Both the position numbers and the translations under genes were made by a program. Source: Melampsora larici-populina 98AG31 (Eukaryota; Basidiomycota; Pucciniomycetes; Pucciniales; Melampsoraceae). From it: a stretch of DNA of 64,000 bases. The DNA is taken from positions 3,519,885 through 3,583,884 of the forward strand of contig NW_006768765.1 in assembly GCF_000204055.1 (NCBI RefSeq). The letters run 5' to 3'. Shown here one piece after another: positions 1 through 11,053 of the stretch. Every line of letters begins with the position of its first letter. Position 1 is the first letter of the stretch. The notes under the pieces are model-generated. The model was not told the origin of the DNA, did no database searches, and saw only the letters and a program-made list of their open reading frames with translations.

Positions 1-1493
1 GTCCGAAGATCAATAAGCTCGATCTTTAAATTCCTCAATTCTTTTGGTACAAGATCTTCAATTTCTTTAGGTGGTCGTTTCAACATAGCCATTGCCAGTT
101 CGCAAGTGTAGATTGTTGAACCGTATGAGATTAAGGTGATGTCACTTCCTGATTCAAGAATGTCTGCCTTTCCTAGTGGTAATTCATAATCTCCTGATGG
201 GACGTATTCAACTGATGATCTATAAAGGATTTTGGGTTCAAAAAATAAAACCGGATTCGGATCTCGGATCGATGAGAGTAATAAACCTTTAGCTTGACTC
301 GGTGATCTGGGGATGACTACCTTTGTGAAATGACAAAGCATTGATATCAAGCGATCAGATTGCTTGTATAAAGACGTATTCAACTAGCTTCTTATCCCAG
401 ACTTACTTTTAATCCTGCTGCTTGTTGAAAATAACCTTCAGGGCTTTGAGAATGATATAGAGCACCATGACCCACAGCCATCGTAGGGGCTCTGATAGTC
501 AAGTGACCACAATCATAATCTCCACCACTACGATACCTAAGCTTTGCAGCTTCATTGACGATCTGATCAAAAGCAGGAAAGATACTATCGAGGGCGATTG
601 ACATCAATCTTCGAACTAGGAGAGTCTAGATGGAGTAAGTAAGAGAAGGTGACTAACTAATCTCCAAATTGGATCTCTGCAATAGCTGTGTGACCCATGG
701 CTGCTAAGCCGATTCCAAAACCTGCGATACCCTGTTCGCTAGTTGGTACATGAAACGTTGATTTGATAGATATGGAAAATGAAAAAGGGAGAAACCGATC
801 TCAGAAAAGTCATTCCTAAAAATCTGTCCATTCATAACTAAAACTCACGTTAATGGCGTATTAAACACACGTTCTGGTCCGAACTCATCTGCCAATCCCA
901 TCGTACATCTATTGAGAACAAAAGGATGAGTGTTGAAAGTACAGAAAAGGGTCAAATCAAAACATTCAGCCATAATTAGAGTTCATGGTTTGAATCAGCT
1001 TTTTTTCTTTGTATCTCATGTAAAACTGAAAGAGGCGCAATTGAAATTTTGATTTTGTTGTACCTTACCTGAAGACGCCACCAAAAGCTACATCTTCACC
1101 AAAGACTACTGCTTTATCATCTTTTTGTAAAACGATCGACATAGCTTCACGTATAGCTTGAAACATACTGAAAAGTAATCATAAATTAAGTCAGTGGTAC
1201 TTTTTCTTTGATTCTTTTCAGGTTTCTTTTTACATTTACTTCATCTTTGTAGGTTCTTGTGATACATCAAGGTTTCTTGGATCCATTTTATGTACATTTG
1301 AAGTAGGTAATAATTTTAATGAAGCTTCTGGTGTATGAAAAAGATGTTGAGATGTGAAAAAAGTTGGATAATCATCTTTTGGATTGGTTTGTTGTTGTGA
1401 TTGGATTAATCTTCGGTTTAAATTCTGAGGACTTCTTTGTTGAATAAGATTTCTAAGACTCAAGATATTCTTTGTTCGATTCATTAGTGACAT
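1..1493 (-). CDS. BCKDHB: 2-oxoisovalerate dehydrogenase E1 beta subunit (partial, C-terminus off the left edge)
   Basis: This is the beta subunit of the mitochondrial branched-chain 2-oxoacid dehydrogenase E1, which decarboxylates the oxoacids of Leu, Ile and Val. Exons on the minus strand are 1493-1240, 1167-1069, 908-849, 738-658, 584-407 and 320-<1, and all junctions keep phase with GT-AG introns. Exon 1 starts MSLMNRTKN and encodes a basic, Ser/Gln-rich leader that looks like a mitochondrial presequence. Family blocks follow: [74 protein letters not shown] and IELIDLRT. The window edge removes the C-terminal domain. The start is the first ATG ahead of the presequence; the frame stays open further upstream but carries no family similarity. 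The call is firm. Confidence 0.95.
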
Positions 1494-2068
1494 TTTTGAG
1501 GAACTATGATGGACGAGGAAGGTGAAGGTTGCGATAAGAGAGTAAGCTTTAACGGAGGAGAGGCATTTATGTAAGAGAGCGTGCGAGGTTAAGCATGACA
1601 TCAGCGCGGTTCGGATGTCCACCCTGCCGATCCAACACGCCTGCCCGTCCCGGCAAGACATTTATGCCAAGAGGTTTGTATTGGCAGATCGGTCCCGGAC
1701 CCAGTGGGGCGCAGGGGGCTGCATTCTGCTGCATTTCAATTCCAATGGCTCAAAGAATTCAATTCATTCTTAGCTCAAGTATAGTCAAGGATCCTCAAAG
1801 ATCATGTACATTTATTTTAATTTTATTCCGATGCGCTTGAGTGATAAGCTTCTTCTTTTAATCCAATTACAATTTATCATCATGAACAGCGCGGTATGAT
1901 CTTCTGAAGTACAGGCATCAATCTACATAGCTTTGTTTAGATAGATCAAGGCAATGGCAGTCCCAAAGTAACATTCTTTGAATTCAAGAAGTAAGCGTGC
2001 AACGACCGGCTCGTAAATACGGAGGCTTTTTAACCATTTTTGAGCAGCTCATATGTTGTAAAGGGTGT
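1494..2068. other. Intergenic, no gene seen
   Basis: Between two minus-strand host genes. The sequence just upstream of the dehydrogenase start is GC-richer (about 1600-1730) and then turns AT-rich. I see no convincing coding frame, RNA gene or repeat here. Confidence 0.5.
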
Positions 2069-2639
2069 TCAGGGAGATTGTTCGATTACTTCAATCTTGA
2101 AGTTAGTTCCCGCAGCTTCGATTTGGCATGAGTCGGTAATCGAGTCGACGGTGATTCTCATTCCACCACTCATAATTTGGCATGAATTGGGAGTGGATAG
2201 TTTTCCAGGTGATTCGAATAAGGGCAAAGCTGGTTTTGATGAAGGGGTTGAGGCTAATTTGGAGGGCAAAGATGATGATGTTGGAAAGACCGAGGTGGAT
2301 GAGTTGGATGAGATGGGGGGTGAGGCGAGTGAGGAGTCCGAGGGCTTCGTATCGTAAGAATAAGGCTCAAAGTGAGAGTATTTGTGCTTCTCTTCGAATG
2401 AAAGGGCAGTAGCCCAATCTGGTCGAACTCCGTCTGGAGAAAATTGACCCATCAGACCCTCTTTCATTTCATGACAGACAAAAGAAGAAGACTTTACCGC
2501 ATGATCTCTTGGTACTCCGACAGTGATCACAAGCTCTTAATCGCTTTGTGTTCAACTTGTCATTTTTCAGGTCTTCCCAGGTGCACTCTTGATCAGTTTC
2601 GTAACATCTTGAACATGGGATAGGAACTTCAATGGTCAT
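2069..2639 (-). CDS. Small protein with tandem Zn2Cys6-like cysteine clusters
   Basis: Two exons, 2639-2498 and 2433-2069, join in phase (142 + 365 nt) to give 168 residues. The N-terminus starts MTIEVPIPCSRC and holds two CX2CX6C arrays, CSRCYETDQEC and CDHCRSTKRSC, 17 residues apart. That spacing resembles the fungal Zn2Cys6 binuclear cluster (CX2CX6C-linker-CX2CX6C) with a longer than usual linker. The rest is acidic and Ser/Pro-rich with no recognised domain. The intron runs from GTAAAG to CTCCAG. A DNA-binding role is inferred only from the cysteine pattern; it could equally be a structural zinc-binding protein. The second exon alone forms a longer open frame if the intron is ignored, but then the cysteine arrays are lost. 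Confidence 0.65.
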
Positions 2640-3234
2640 TTCGATGAATGGTTTAGACTTCTATGAGAATGAGACAAATAGAAAAGTTGAATCTTCAAGG
2701 AGAATGTGATAGAAAATTCAATATTAAAGGAGAGGTGAATGTTTAGGGAGCCACATCTTTTACAAAGCTATGTATTGGGATTAGGATATTTATATTGTTC
2801 TGATTATTTGAGACCTCGCGAGTAGGAAACGAGGACCCAAATATCAAGCTTCTGATATCGCTGAGCAAGATACACATGATCAATAATATATTTAAGCAAT
2901 TTGATTGCTCAGGACTCAGCAATCATGAAAGTGTGATTGTATGTACTTTGCCGTGAGGCTGAATGGTGCAAAATTTTGGAACAACAAAGATTCAAGCATA
3001 CACAAAACATTTGGATTTGTTCGGATACATAATGCTTGTGATCATACAAAGTGAATAAGTCATGGTTTCAAATTCTGCCATGAATCGGTGCCCGTTGAAT
3101 GAGGTTGCATTCTGAAGGCACTCATGTCACACATATTACACGATAATGTGACAGGCCGTGATCACAACTTTCGCTCTGGTCCACTTTCACATCGCATCAA
3201 CAAAGTAAAGTGTTCTCATCAAAACGACCTTACA
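2640..3234. other. Divergent intergenic region
   Basis: Lies between the minus-strand cysteine-cluster gene and the plus-strand transporter, so it probably carries both promoters. It is AT-rich. I see no defined motif. An in-frame ATG at 3124 upstream of the transporter could give a longer N-terminus. Confidence 0.45.
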
Positions 3235-4532
3235 ATGGAAATACTTCAAAAGCTGGAACTACCTTTAATCGGTGGTGCTTTCCTCGCTGCTGCTTCTAGC
3301 TCATTACTGTACGATTACGGTCGTGTACTAGGCTGCTCAGGCGCCATCCACTCACTTCTCAGTGGTACTTATCAATCCAATAAATTAGCTCTTGTTCTTG
3401 GCCTTACGTTTGGTGGTAGTGGTATCAGGATCGGTTTACCCTTCTTGGAAAAGTCTTTATCGAGGTCTTTTTTTGATACCTCTGTTCTATTACATGCAAA
3501 CCATTGGCAAGTTCTGTCGATTCTTGGTCTTTCTGGTTTGCTGGTCGGCGCTGGATCAAAGATTGGTTCGGGCTGCACGTCTGGTATGTTACTGGTTTGA
3601 ATTTATCTTGTCTTCAATTGCTTAATCCAAAATATCCATAACCTACCCACTCTTTGTTGACCGTGATGGGTCGCTCGATTGTAGGTCATATGTTATGCGG
3701 AATGGCTCGTGGTAGCAAACGTAGCTGGGCAGCCACTATGGTCTTCTTTCCTGTCGCTATCTTGACCCATCGAATCATCAAACCTTTCCTATACGCTCTA
3801 TTGCCTCAAAGCCATTCCATCAATCATGTCGCTTTCGAATCCAAGCTCGCACCACTCGCGATCTTCCTTCTAGGATCTCCTTATCTTCTTTACCACCTAC
3901 TTAAACTTACGGCATCATCCAAACGATTCGAATTTCTTCGTACTGCTCTCCTTGGTGCTACTTTCGCATCTGGTTTAGCACTTTCGGGAATGACTCGACC
4001 ATCAGTTGTATTGGGCTTCTTCGACTTTTTCTTACCATTTTGGGATCCTAGTCTATTGGGAGTTGCTCTCGCAGGTCTAGGAACCAATATCTTAGTATAT
4101 CTAGCCGTAGTGAAACCTAAAGTTATCAAATGGAACAGATTGAAAGAAGAAATTTCGAAAGCTGATGATTTGACAATTGAAGGCTTAAGACAATCATTCC
4201 TCGTTCATGCTCCAAACAGCTGTGTACAATCTGAATGGCAATTACCTGAACTCTCGAACACTACAATCGATCGTAAATTGATTTTAGGAAGTGCACTTTT
4301 TGGAATGGGATGGGGGTAGGTTTGATTGTGCTCTGTTTTTTTGTTCTTGTTTTATTGGTTATGACTGATATGAGATTTGATTTGGATGAGGAACAGATTG
4401 GCAGGAATTTGTCCAGGACCTGGTTTAGTTTCATTAGGTGCTTATCCACTTTCACTTGGGATTTGGAGTTGGATTGCGGGATTTCTAGTGGCTGGAAAAC
4501 TTGCTTCAGTTGAATCACGACTTCGAATGTAA
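3235..4532 (+). CDS. YeeE/YedE-type sulfur-compound transporter
   Basis: Three exons, 3235-3583, 3685-4315 and 4397-4532, join in phase to 371 residues. The protein is almost entirely hydrophobic helices. The first intron splits the family signature GSGCTSG/HMLCGMAR, and a second conserved loop, GWGLAGICPGPG, spans the second intron. These paired Cys-containing loops are the hallmark of the YeeE/YedE (TsuA-like) family, whose bacterial members import thiosulfate or related sulfur species through conserved cysteines. Both halves are present, so it looks complete. It ends ASVESRLRM. I chose the ATG at 3235 because hydrophobic sequence begins right after it; an in-frame ATG at 3124 would add 37 polar residues. 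The substrate in this fungus is not known. The protein presumably sits in the plasma or an organelle membrane. Confidence 0.88.
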
Positions 4533-5001
4533 ATCTTATTTCGGTTATTCTTGAATATGATTGATGGAGAGAGATTTGTATAGGTTTAGCATATGAATAA
4601 GAAAGTTTGAAGGTCTTTTGTATTTTGTGATTTGTTTGATATGAATTTTGGAAACTTCTTCATCATACCACGTATCATATAACGTATATGAGTGCGGTCT
4701 TGTTCAAATGAGGGATCTGAAACAGACACCCAGCTGGTGGGTGGGTCACAGCTACCAATTGAGGCCACATCTCGGTCTAGCAGTCGAGCAAATCTGCCAT
4801 TCTGCGCCTCATCATAATGTCAAACTCCCATACTCCCTCTAGTACAGACTGCACTACTTTGCATCAGTAGTGAAAACCAGCCCAATACCCAGAAGTCATC
4901 ATGAAGTAGTCAACTTTGCAAATCATAATCCGTGGTGGGCAATTGGTTTGGCGCTGGCATTTGCTACGTGTTTCTCCTTTCAAGCCTGCAACACCTTCTA
5001 G
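4533..5001. other. Intergenic, no gene seen
   Basis: AT-rich spacer after the transporter stop, leading into a small inverted-repeat element. No coding or RNA signal was recognised. Confidence 0.45.
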
Positions 5002-5207
5002 CACTGCCAGCATAGATGCCTCGGGTTGAGAAATCCGAGGCATCATCGGAGGCAAATCCTCGGACAGACCTTGTCCGAGGTTTTCGCCCGAGGTATTTTT
5101 TTGCCCTGGAAATAACCTCGGATCAAAACCTCGGGAAGCTTCTGTCCGAGGTTTTGCATCCGAGGATACCTCGGATTACAAAATCCGAGGTAAATATGTT
5201 GGCGGTG
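5002..5207. mobile_element. CACTA-like MITE, copy A (CCTCGG-rich)
   Basis: A 206-bp non-coding element flanked by the 3-bp duplication TAG (4999-5001 and 5208-5210). It begins CACTGCCAGCATAGATG and ends with the complement of CACCGCCAACATATTTA, so the terminal inverted repeats are imperfect. The interior repeats CCTCGG and CCGAGG many times in both orientations and could fold extensively. CAC...GTG ends with 3-bp duplications are typical of CACTA (En/Spm, CMC) transposons. A diverged relative in the opposite orientation lies at 47994-48444. Confidence 0.7.
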
Positions 5208-5647
5208 TAGCATGAGATATAGGTGTAATGCAGCTGAACTGTGGTCATCTAGACTGATCTTCATATTCTGAATGAGAGTTGTGAGTTTCCCTTGTTTATG
5301 GGCTTCATTGCATATATCTGAAGCTGGTGATCACATTGCCAAGTCAGCATCCTTATGTTTAGCTTTGTCCTCTGGATAACACTCTTAGCATATACCACAC
5401 CACTGTCAGTCAAGAGACTGTCACTATTGAGCCATCAACTCCCCTAAATCTGCATACAACAGTCTGGCCTTATTGAATTTTTATGTACTTAACTGGATAC
5501 ATGGTGTTGATGAATGATTTGTTGAACAGTGGTTGATATAGACAGTACAAGTGTGATTCTTGACAATAGGGGCTTCAAACAAGGGCCTGAGAGAGTTGGG
5601 ACTAGGATGGAGGAGTTTCTTGATGAATTGGTCAGCTGAAGCAAATA
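5208..5647. other. Intergenic, no gene seen
   Basis: Spacer between two small mobile elements. Nothing recognisable was found on either strand. Confidence 0.4.
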
Positions 5648-5780
5648 CAGTAGCATGCATAAAGCATGAAAAAATCTCAAAACCAAAATGACCTGCTGGT
5701 CCGTGCCCTCTGCAAAGTTTGGCAAAACCGGACCGCAAAAACTCGCCAAACTTTGGAAAAACATGCCAGAGCAACCACCG
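5648..5780 (+). mobile_element. 133-bp Tc1/mariner-like MITE, copy 1
   Basis: This segment matches 27368-27500 in inverted orientation over the same 133 bp. It starts CAGTAGCATGCATAAAGC next to a TA dinucleotide. The other end is a degraded CAGTAGTTGC (complement), so CAGTAG is the shared terminal repeat. A TA target and CAGT-type ends fit Tc1/mariner. It lies about 130 bp upstream of a Tc1-like transposase remnant and may be the 5' part of that element. Confidence 0.55.
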
Positions 5781-5906
5781 GATTCTTCGCATGGGTTCAC
5801 GAAGGATCCTCCCAAAAACTTCCACCCCCCACCTCCAATCCAGATCTCATTCCCCCATCCAACCACCTTGCTCCTATCCTCATCCATTATCAACTTTTTT
5901 GCTCAA

Positions 5907-7074
5907 ATGGGTTATCAATCCTACTCAGCGGATATCAAACTGCTGGCTGTCAAGATGGCCATGGATGATGTTGATCTCAAGACGATCAACCTGACCCTTT
6001 GAGCATCGATCTCCGCCACTTCCCTTTGGCGCTGGAGAAAGCTCTACGATCAAACACGCAAGGTTATCCGTGATCCTAACCAATACCTGCCTCGTGGCCG
6101 ACCCCATCGACTGTCAGATCAACATCTTGCCGTACTTAACAAATTGGTTACCAACTGCCCCTCCATTTACCTCGATGAATTGCAAAAACAGCTTGAATGA
6201 ATAATTGGCATACCTGTCTCCCAATCAACCATTGGCCGCGAGTTGCACAACCGCTTAGGACTCTCTCATCTTATCACTTGGGGTGTTCATGCTGCGCAGT
6301 CAAAGGAGGCTCGAACTGCTTATATGCTAAGAGTTGGTCGCATTCCACCCGAGTATATGGTCTTTATTGGTAAGTTGTTTTTATTTAAATAGCTTCTATG
6401 TCACTTCTCATCCTCATCGTTTCTAATCTTGGTTCGTATCTTTTTTTCATTTGGAAGATGAGTCTGGAGTTGTCGGGCGTGACTCTCTTTGAATGAAGAG
6501 CTGGGCCCCGACAGGCTCTCGCACGGTTCGCCAGAAGCGCCACACCGAGCAAGACCACTACACAATTCTCCCTGCCGTATGTGAGCGAGGAATCATCGCA
6601 GGAAGTGTCGTCAAAGCCCTGTGGAAAGAACACATGTTGAACTATTCCTTGCACGCAAACTAGTGAGTTTTGTTCAATCATGGGCCCTATCTGGGTCTGA
6701 TTTCAATAACATTAGACATGCTAATGGCAGTGTTATGTCTGCCATTGTAGCTTCCTCGTATGAACCCCTACCCCGTGGTTAACTTGGTCCTGGTGATGGA
6801 CAACGCCCGCATACACCACGGAGGACGAATGAAGCAGATGTGCAAGGATGCTGGTGTTATTTTAGTTTATTTACCCGCGTATTCACCCAACATGAACCCA
6901 ATCAAGAATGCCTTCCACAGCATGAAGGCACAGTTACGGCGAGAAGAGCTTTGGTTTGACGTCCCTGATAAGGGCGATTATCTTCTTTTAACAGCCGCAA
7001 AAGTTATGACCCAGAGTTTATTACAACCACTGATTGCTTTTAGTGGCTATTCCACCGCTCATTATTGGGAATGA
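5907..7074 (+). pseudogene. Tc1/mariner-like (DDE_3 type) transposase, decayed
   Basis: The frame starts MGYQSYSADIKLLAVKMAMD and continues through helix-turn-helix sequence (LWRWRKLYD, RGRPHRLSDQHLAVLNKL), then the catalytic domain. Motifs seen are FIDESGVVGRD (first Asp, across an intron at 6370-6457) and LVMDNARIHH (second Asp). The third motif reads YSPNMNPIKNAF where the family has NPIE, so the third acidic residue has become Lys. In-frame TGA codons lie at 6000, 6198 and 6490, each where Arg (CGA) fits. The reading frame is also unclear around 6660-6760, probably because of a second intron. The enzyme would have cut and pasted an element with TA targets. It is certainly inactive. Confidence 0.85.
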
Positions 7075-8076
7075 TATAATGAAGAAGCTGCGGAATAAGT
7101 CACAAAAGAAATCTCATCGCTTTGTTCATGTTGCTCTCGTTTTCTTTGTTATTTATGAGTGTCCAGAAAGTTTCCTTAAAATATGTCCTTCAGAATACGT
7201 CACCTATGTTTTGAAAAGCTTGTTTTGAAAAGCTTGTGTGCATGCTTTTTACCTAGTTTGTCATTTGGAACAACGTGATAAAACGTCTTTAACCATTATC
7301 ATTGGGATTAATCAATTGCACTTTTTGAACTGTGAGCTTTGCAAAAGCCTGTCTTTCCAAGCAGCTCTTTTGAGATCCACTTGAAAATTGAACCGAATAC
7401 TTGATTTGATATGAACCAAAAACAAATCGTGCTCATTTATAAACAAGTTGTGCTCATTTAAGCACGACTATTTTTGTCCTGGTTTTTTTGATCAACCTGT
7501 AAAGGCGGTTGTCTCAAGATTGCAATCTGTTTTGAGTATTTTTGTAAAGATTCAAAACAACGGGAGAATTCCAAACATTTTTGGTAAAATTGTGTAGATA
7601 AAAACCAATGAATTCCACAAACTCTCAAAAGTGGGGTTTGGATTCTTTCAAAAGACCTCAAATTTTGAAGTTGATCAAAGTGGCTCTGTGCAATTGTCAA
7701 AGATTCATGAGACAGTTCATTTATTCTTTCATAGGAGTGGGGATGGAAAAATTCAAAAGCACACATTTTAGCTATAGCTAGACAATAAACGTGAAGGCGT
7801 ACATATCTTGATGGGATGGACATTGGTTATCATGATCATAAGAATAGAGAAACTTGTGAATGGGGAGATGCTGGACACAAGACAAACTTCAAATCCACAC
7901 AAACATAAAATTTGCATCAACACAGAATAAAGAGAGCAAACTAGTCAAGAACAATCTTAGTCGATGATTCACATTTTGGCGTGGTCTCCGTGGGCTTCAG
8001 CTGAGGCATCACAAGCAGCTCAGCGAGTCATGAGCTCTTCTAACTTGTTGACTTGGTAAGTGTAGTATTTGCGAGG
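7075..8076 (-). other. Mostly non-coding; one unrecognised 121-codon frame
   Basis: The stretch is AT-rich. The only sizeable open frame is 7823-7458 (minus), ending LQVDQKNQDKNSRA. It resembles no family I know and may be chance or decayed mobile DNA. No repeats with clear ends were found. Confidence 0.25.
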
Positions 8077-9768
8077 TCAAGTCATTAACTCCATCACCAC
8101 CCCGTATGGAATACCCCAACTAGCAATGGTTTGGGCGCTCAGCATGGATGGGAATAAAAAACGATGAAAGCTGGTGATTGAATGTTTGAAGAAGATCTGC
8201 ACATAATCATCAATCTTGAGGTAATCAATTTCGCACCAGGTCAAGTACTGTTGCAACGTTGAATGGACTTTGATGTGTCGTAAAGTTTTGAAATCAACGC
8301 GGACCGTGGAGGATTGCATTTCCACATAGCTGCCAAACTCGAACTCAGAGGGGCGACAGTCCTCTTCAACTTTGAGTCTTTTGACCACTGAAGGCGTGGC
8401 CGTGAGAGGAAGGCGCTTGACCGGCTTGACATCAATCCAGAAAAATTCTTCCAATTCCGTAGGTGGGTCATCGATAGTCACATCCTTCGTACCCTTGACC
8501 TATCACAAGGAGACAGATTAGCAATGTTACAAATGGAATATAAGAATAAAAGGAAATAGATGACGTACCAATTCTCAAGCCCACAGGATCAAATGGTGGA
8601 AGGTTAATTCCATCTTCAAGGTCAAGTCCTTTCTGTTAAAAATACGCCATCCTTCAGCCTTGTTGTTTTTCAATGAGCCATGATGCTCTTGTAACACAGT
8701 TAGCCAGCGTGATTGAGGATCCACCGGAGTCGCATGAGCAAGGTCCGAGGCAGTGGTGCCAACATTATTGAGGGTGTTCTGTGCTCGCAATTGGGCTTGA
8801 TTTTTCGTGAGTTCCTGCAAAAATAAACCAGGGACGATTAGTCCAGCTAGAAGGGAGAGGTTGGAGGTGAAGAGAAAAGTGGATTTTACTAATAAATGTA
8901 CGTCATTGGCCTCTTGAGCACTGCGTGCTGGGTTCTCCATCATGATGACAAACCCAGCGGTCTTGCATGGAGCCCCCACAACCGATTGAAAGAAAGAGGT
9001 GACATCAACATCATTCTTGATGAGACGGTCTTGGTTTTTGGCCCAGGTGTCGTGGGCAGTGATAAATGCAAGAATCTTGACTTGTTTCATTGCATCAGCA
9101 GTTTGGAGAATAGCTGTGTTGCCTTTGGTCGGGTCATTATCGATTTCACTGGCCAAGTCAAATAATCATGTTTTCAAGCAAGCTAAGGAGGTTTCACGGA
9201 CATCAAATGGTTTTTTGGTCGCAGGTATGGGAATGGTAGAATAGACCGGCTTGGCATTCTTCTTAGCAGGACCCTTGCTGATATCCGTGCCTTTGAGCAG
9301 GCATAAGGAATACGCAACGGTGAGCTGTTGCGTACTAGGAACTCAAGCACCTATTCCAATCAAAACTATACACAAGAACAATTGGTCAACTTGTGAGGGT
9401 GACAAAATCACGGAGGGAAGGGAAACAAACAAACCTGGTTTTTTATCAGACACAGGCACACGAGGGAAGGTTGACGAGATGATTTCGATGTCAGAACTCG
9501 CTGCAGGGCTGAGTTCTCGTTTTTGTGTTATCTTCCCAGAAGCACAGAATGTATCACCAGGTGAAAATGCAAACCTCAAATTCCATAAGCAATCTGTCTC
9601 TGGGACAGGGGCGACAGCGGGAGCAGCCAAGGCACTATGTCTACCGCTAAGGTGAGAGGTCAAGTGCACGAGTGAGACTGATGAAGGATGTTCAGGACAT
9701 CAAAGTGAAAAATGAGCTCACCTTCGAGTGCTAGGGTAAGGAAGCACGCCAATGGGGGTGTCATCCAT
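8077..9768 (-). pseudogene. Unrecognised multi-exon gene, broken
   Basis: Exon 1 (9768-9722, MDDTPIGVLPYPSTR) splices in phase to 9646-9435, which is rich in Ala, Pro and Ser. Downstream coding blocks lie at about 9324-8575 (for example KQVKILAFITAHDTWAKNQD and DPQSRWLTVLQEHHGSL) and 8500-8077 (ELEEFFWIDVKPVKRL to GIPYGVVMELMT). An in-frame TGA occurs at 9168-9166. The frame also changes near 8620, where DGINLPPFDPVGLRI is in another frame from the preceding text. Exon 3 could not be joined in phase. I do not recognise the family. The length, splicing and decay suggest an old mobile-element gene or a dead member of a lineage-specific family. Confidence 0.4.
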
Positions 9769-10083
9769 GTTGATTTGAGCTTGGGAAAGGTTTTGCATAA
9801 TGAGTCAAGAGTAAACAAACCAAAAGGGGTCAAGTGTAGGCTGAAAGGAGACGATTTGATAATGATCTGATTGAAACGACGGATGTGTGGTGCGATGGAT
9901 TCCGGAAATGGGTTCGATCAAGGCTGGGAGGTCATTGATAATGATGAAAGGCCGAGTTGTGGTTGAAGTCATGGCCGGTAAGGTTGTTTGGAAGGGCGCT
10001 GAGGCTATCGAGCACTACTGCTCTAGTCGGAAACGGCTGTTGCTGGGTGAGGGTCGTGGTGTGAGATTTGGCACCACTTGGAT
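9769..10083. other. Flank of the outer retrotransposon
   Basis: Sequence upstream of the broken gene, ending in the target duplication TGGAT at 10079-10083. The same pentamer follows the other LTR at 27275-27279, so before the insertion this flank was joined directly to 27275 onward. No gene seen. Confidence 0.5.
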
Positions 10084-11030
10084 TGTGAGGGTTGGGTGCT
10101 CTCTTGAGTACTCAAAGCTCACTAAATGGGCTAGTAGGGTCTTATGATTTATGTAAATAATATTATATTGCAATTATAAAGTATTTACAAAGAGTGTAGA
10201 CTATAAATAAAGAGAGAAGGGGAAGGGTAAAGATGAGACACTATTTGTAGAATTGAAGGATGGATCCTAGTCCTTCCTTTAATCTTCAGGTTGACAGATT
10301 AAAGAGTGATTAAGGTTCACTAGACCAGTTGTTTTATGGTCACTAACCCTGGGTTGTTCTTATGGTCACCAACCTTGGGTTATTCTATGGTCACCAACCT
10401 GGGTTGTTCTATGGTCACCAACCTTGGGTTATTATATGGTCACCAACCTATGAGTGTTCTACTTGGGGAAAGTAGAGGATCCTGAGAAGGGTGAAGGGTA
10501 TTACTTACTTTTAATCAGGGAACAGATTAAAGTAGTGAAGTTATCACTAGTCTTATATTTATAAGACTCTTGATAATTACTTCAATAGAACCTTTAATTG
10601 TTCTTAAAAGTATTGTGTAATAAAAGCTTAGTGGGAAATCTCTGAAGGCTGAGAGAGGAGGAGTTTATATACTCTTCTCTCCAAACCTAACTGTGGTGAT
10701 ATTTGTTAATATCACTACTGTGGTTTAGGGCTTAAATGGTAATATTAATTATGGTTATGATTAATGCTACATAATTACATATACATGTTATGTAATTATG
10801 TAGTATAAGCATTTTAACTCTTGACACTGAGTTATGAGGTGTAATTAATGTTTTATTACATATTACATATGATTTTACATGTACGTGTATATGTAGTTAG
10901 TGTTTATATGTGTTTTATTACATGTTACATGTGTTTTATAAGCTGTATGTACATGTAATAAGTTTTGTAAGTTACAATCTATCTATTACAAGTTAGTTTT
11001 GGGTACATGTATATGTACTCAGGGCTGACA
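10084..11030 (-). repeat. 3' LTR of the outer element
   Basis: A 947-bp LTR read on the minus strand as TGTCAGCCC...CCCTCACA. Positions 10335-10459 hold five imperfect tandem copies of a roughly 25-bp unit built on TATGGTCACCAACCTTGGGT. The right half is rich in TACATGTA-like palindromes. The polypurine tract lies beside it at 11031-11042. Confidence 0.93.
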
Positions 11031-11042
11031 TTCCCCACCCTC
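11031..11042 (-). other. Polypurine tract of the outer element
   Basis: On the minus strand it reads GAGGGTGGGGAA directly before the 3' LTR start TGTCAGCC. It is the expected plus-strand primer site. Confidence 0.7.
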
Positions 11043-11053
11043 AAAGGAGGTCA

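Noticed and set aside
10335..10459. CRISPR-like array
   Set aside because: The units are contiguous tandem copies without unique spacers, lie within an LTR, and the organism is a eukaryote.
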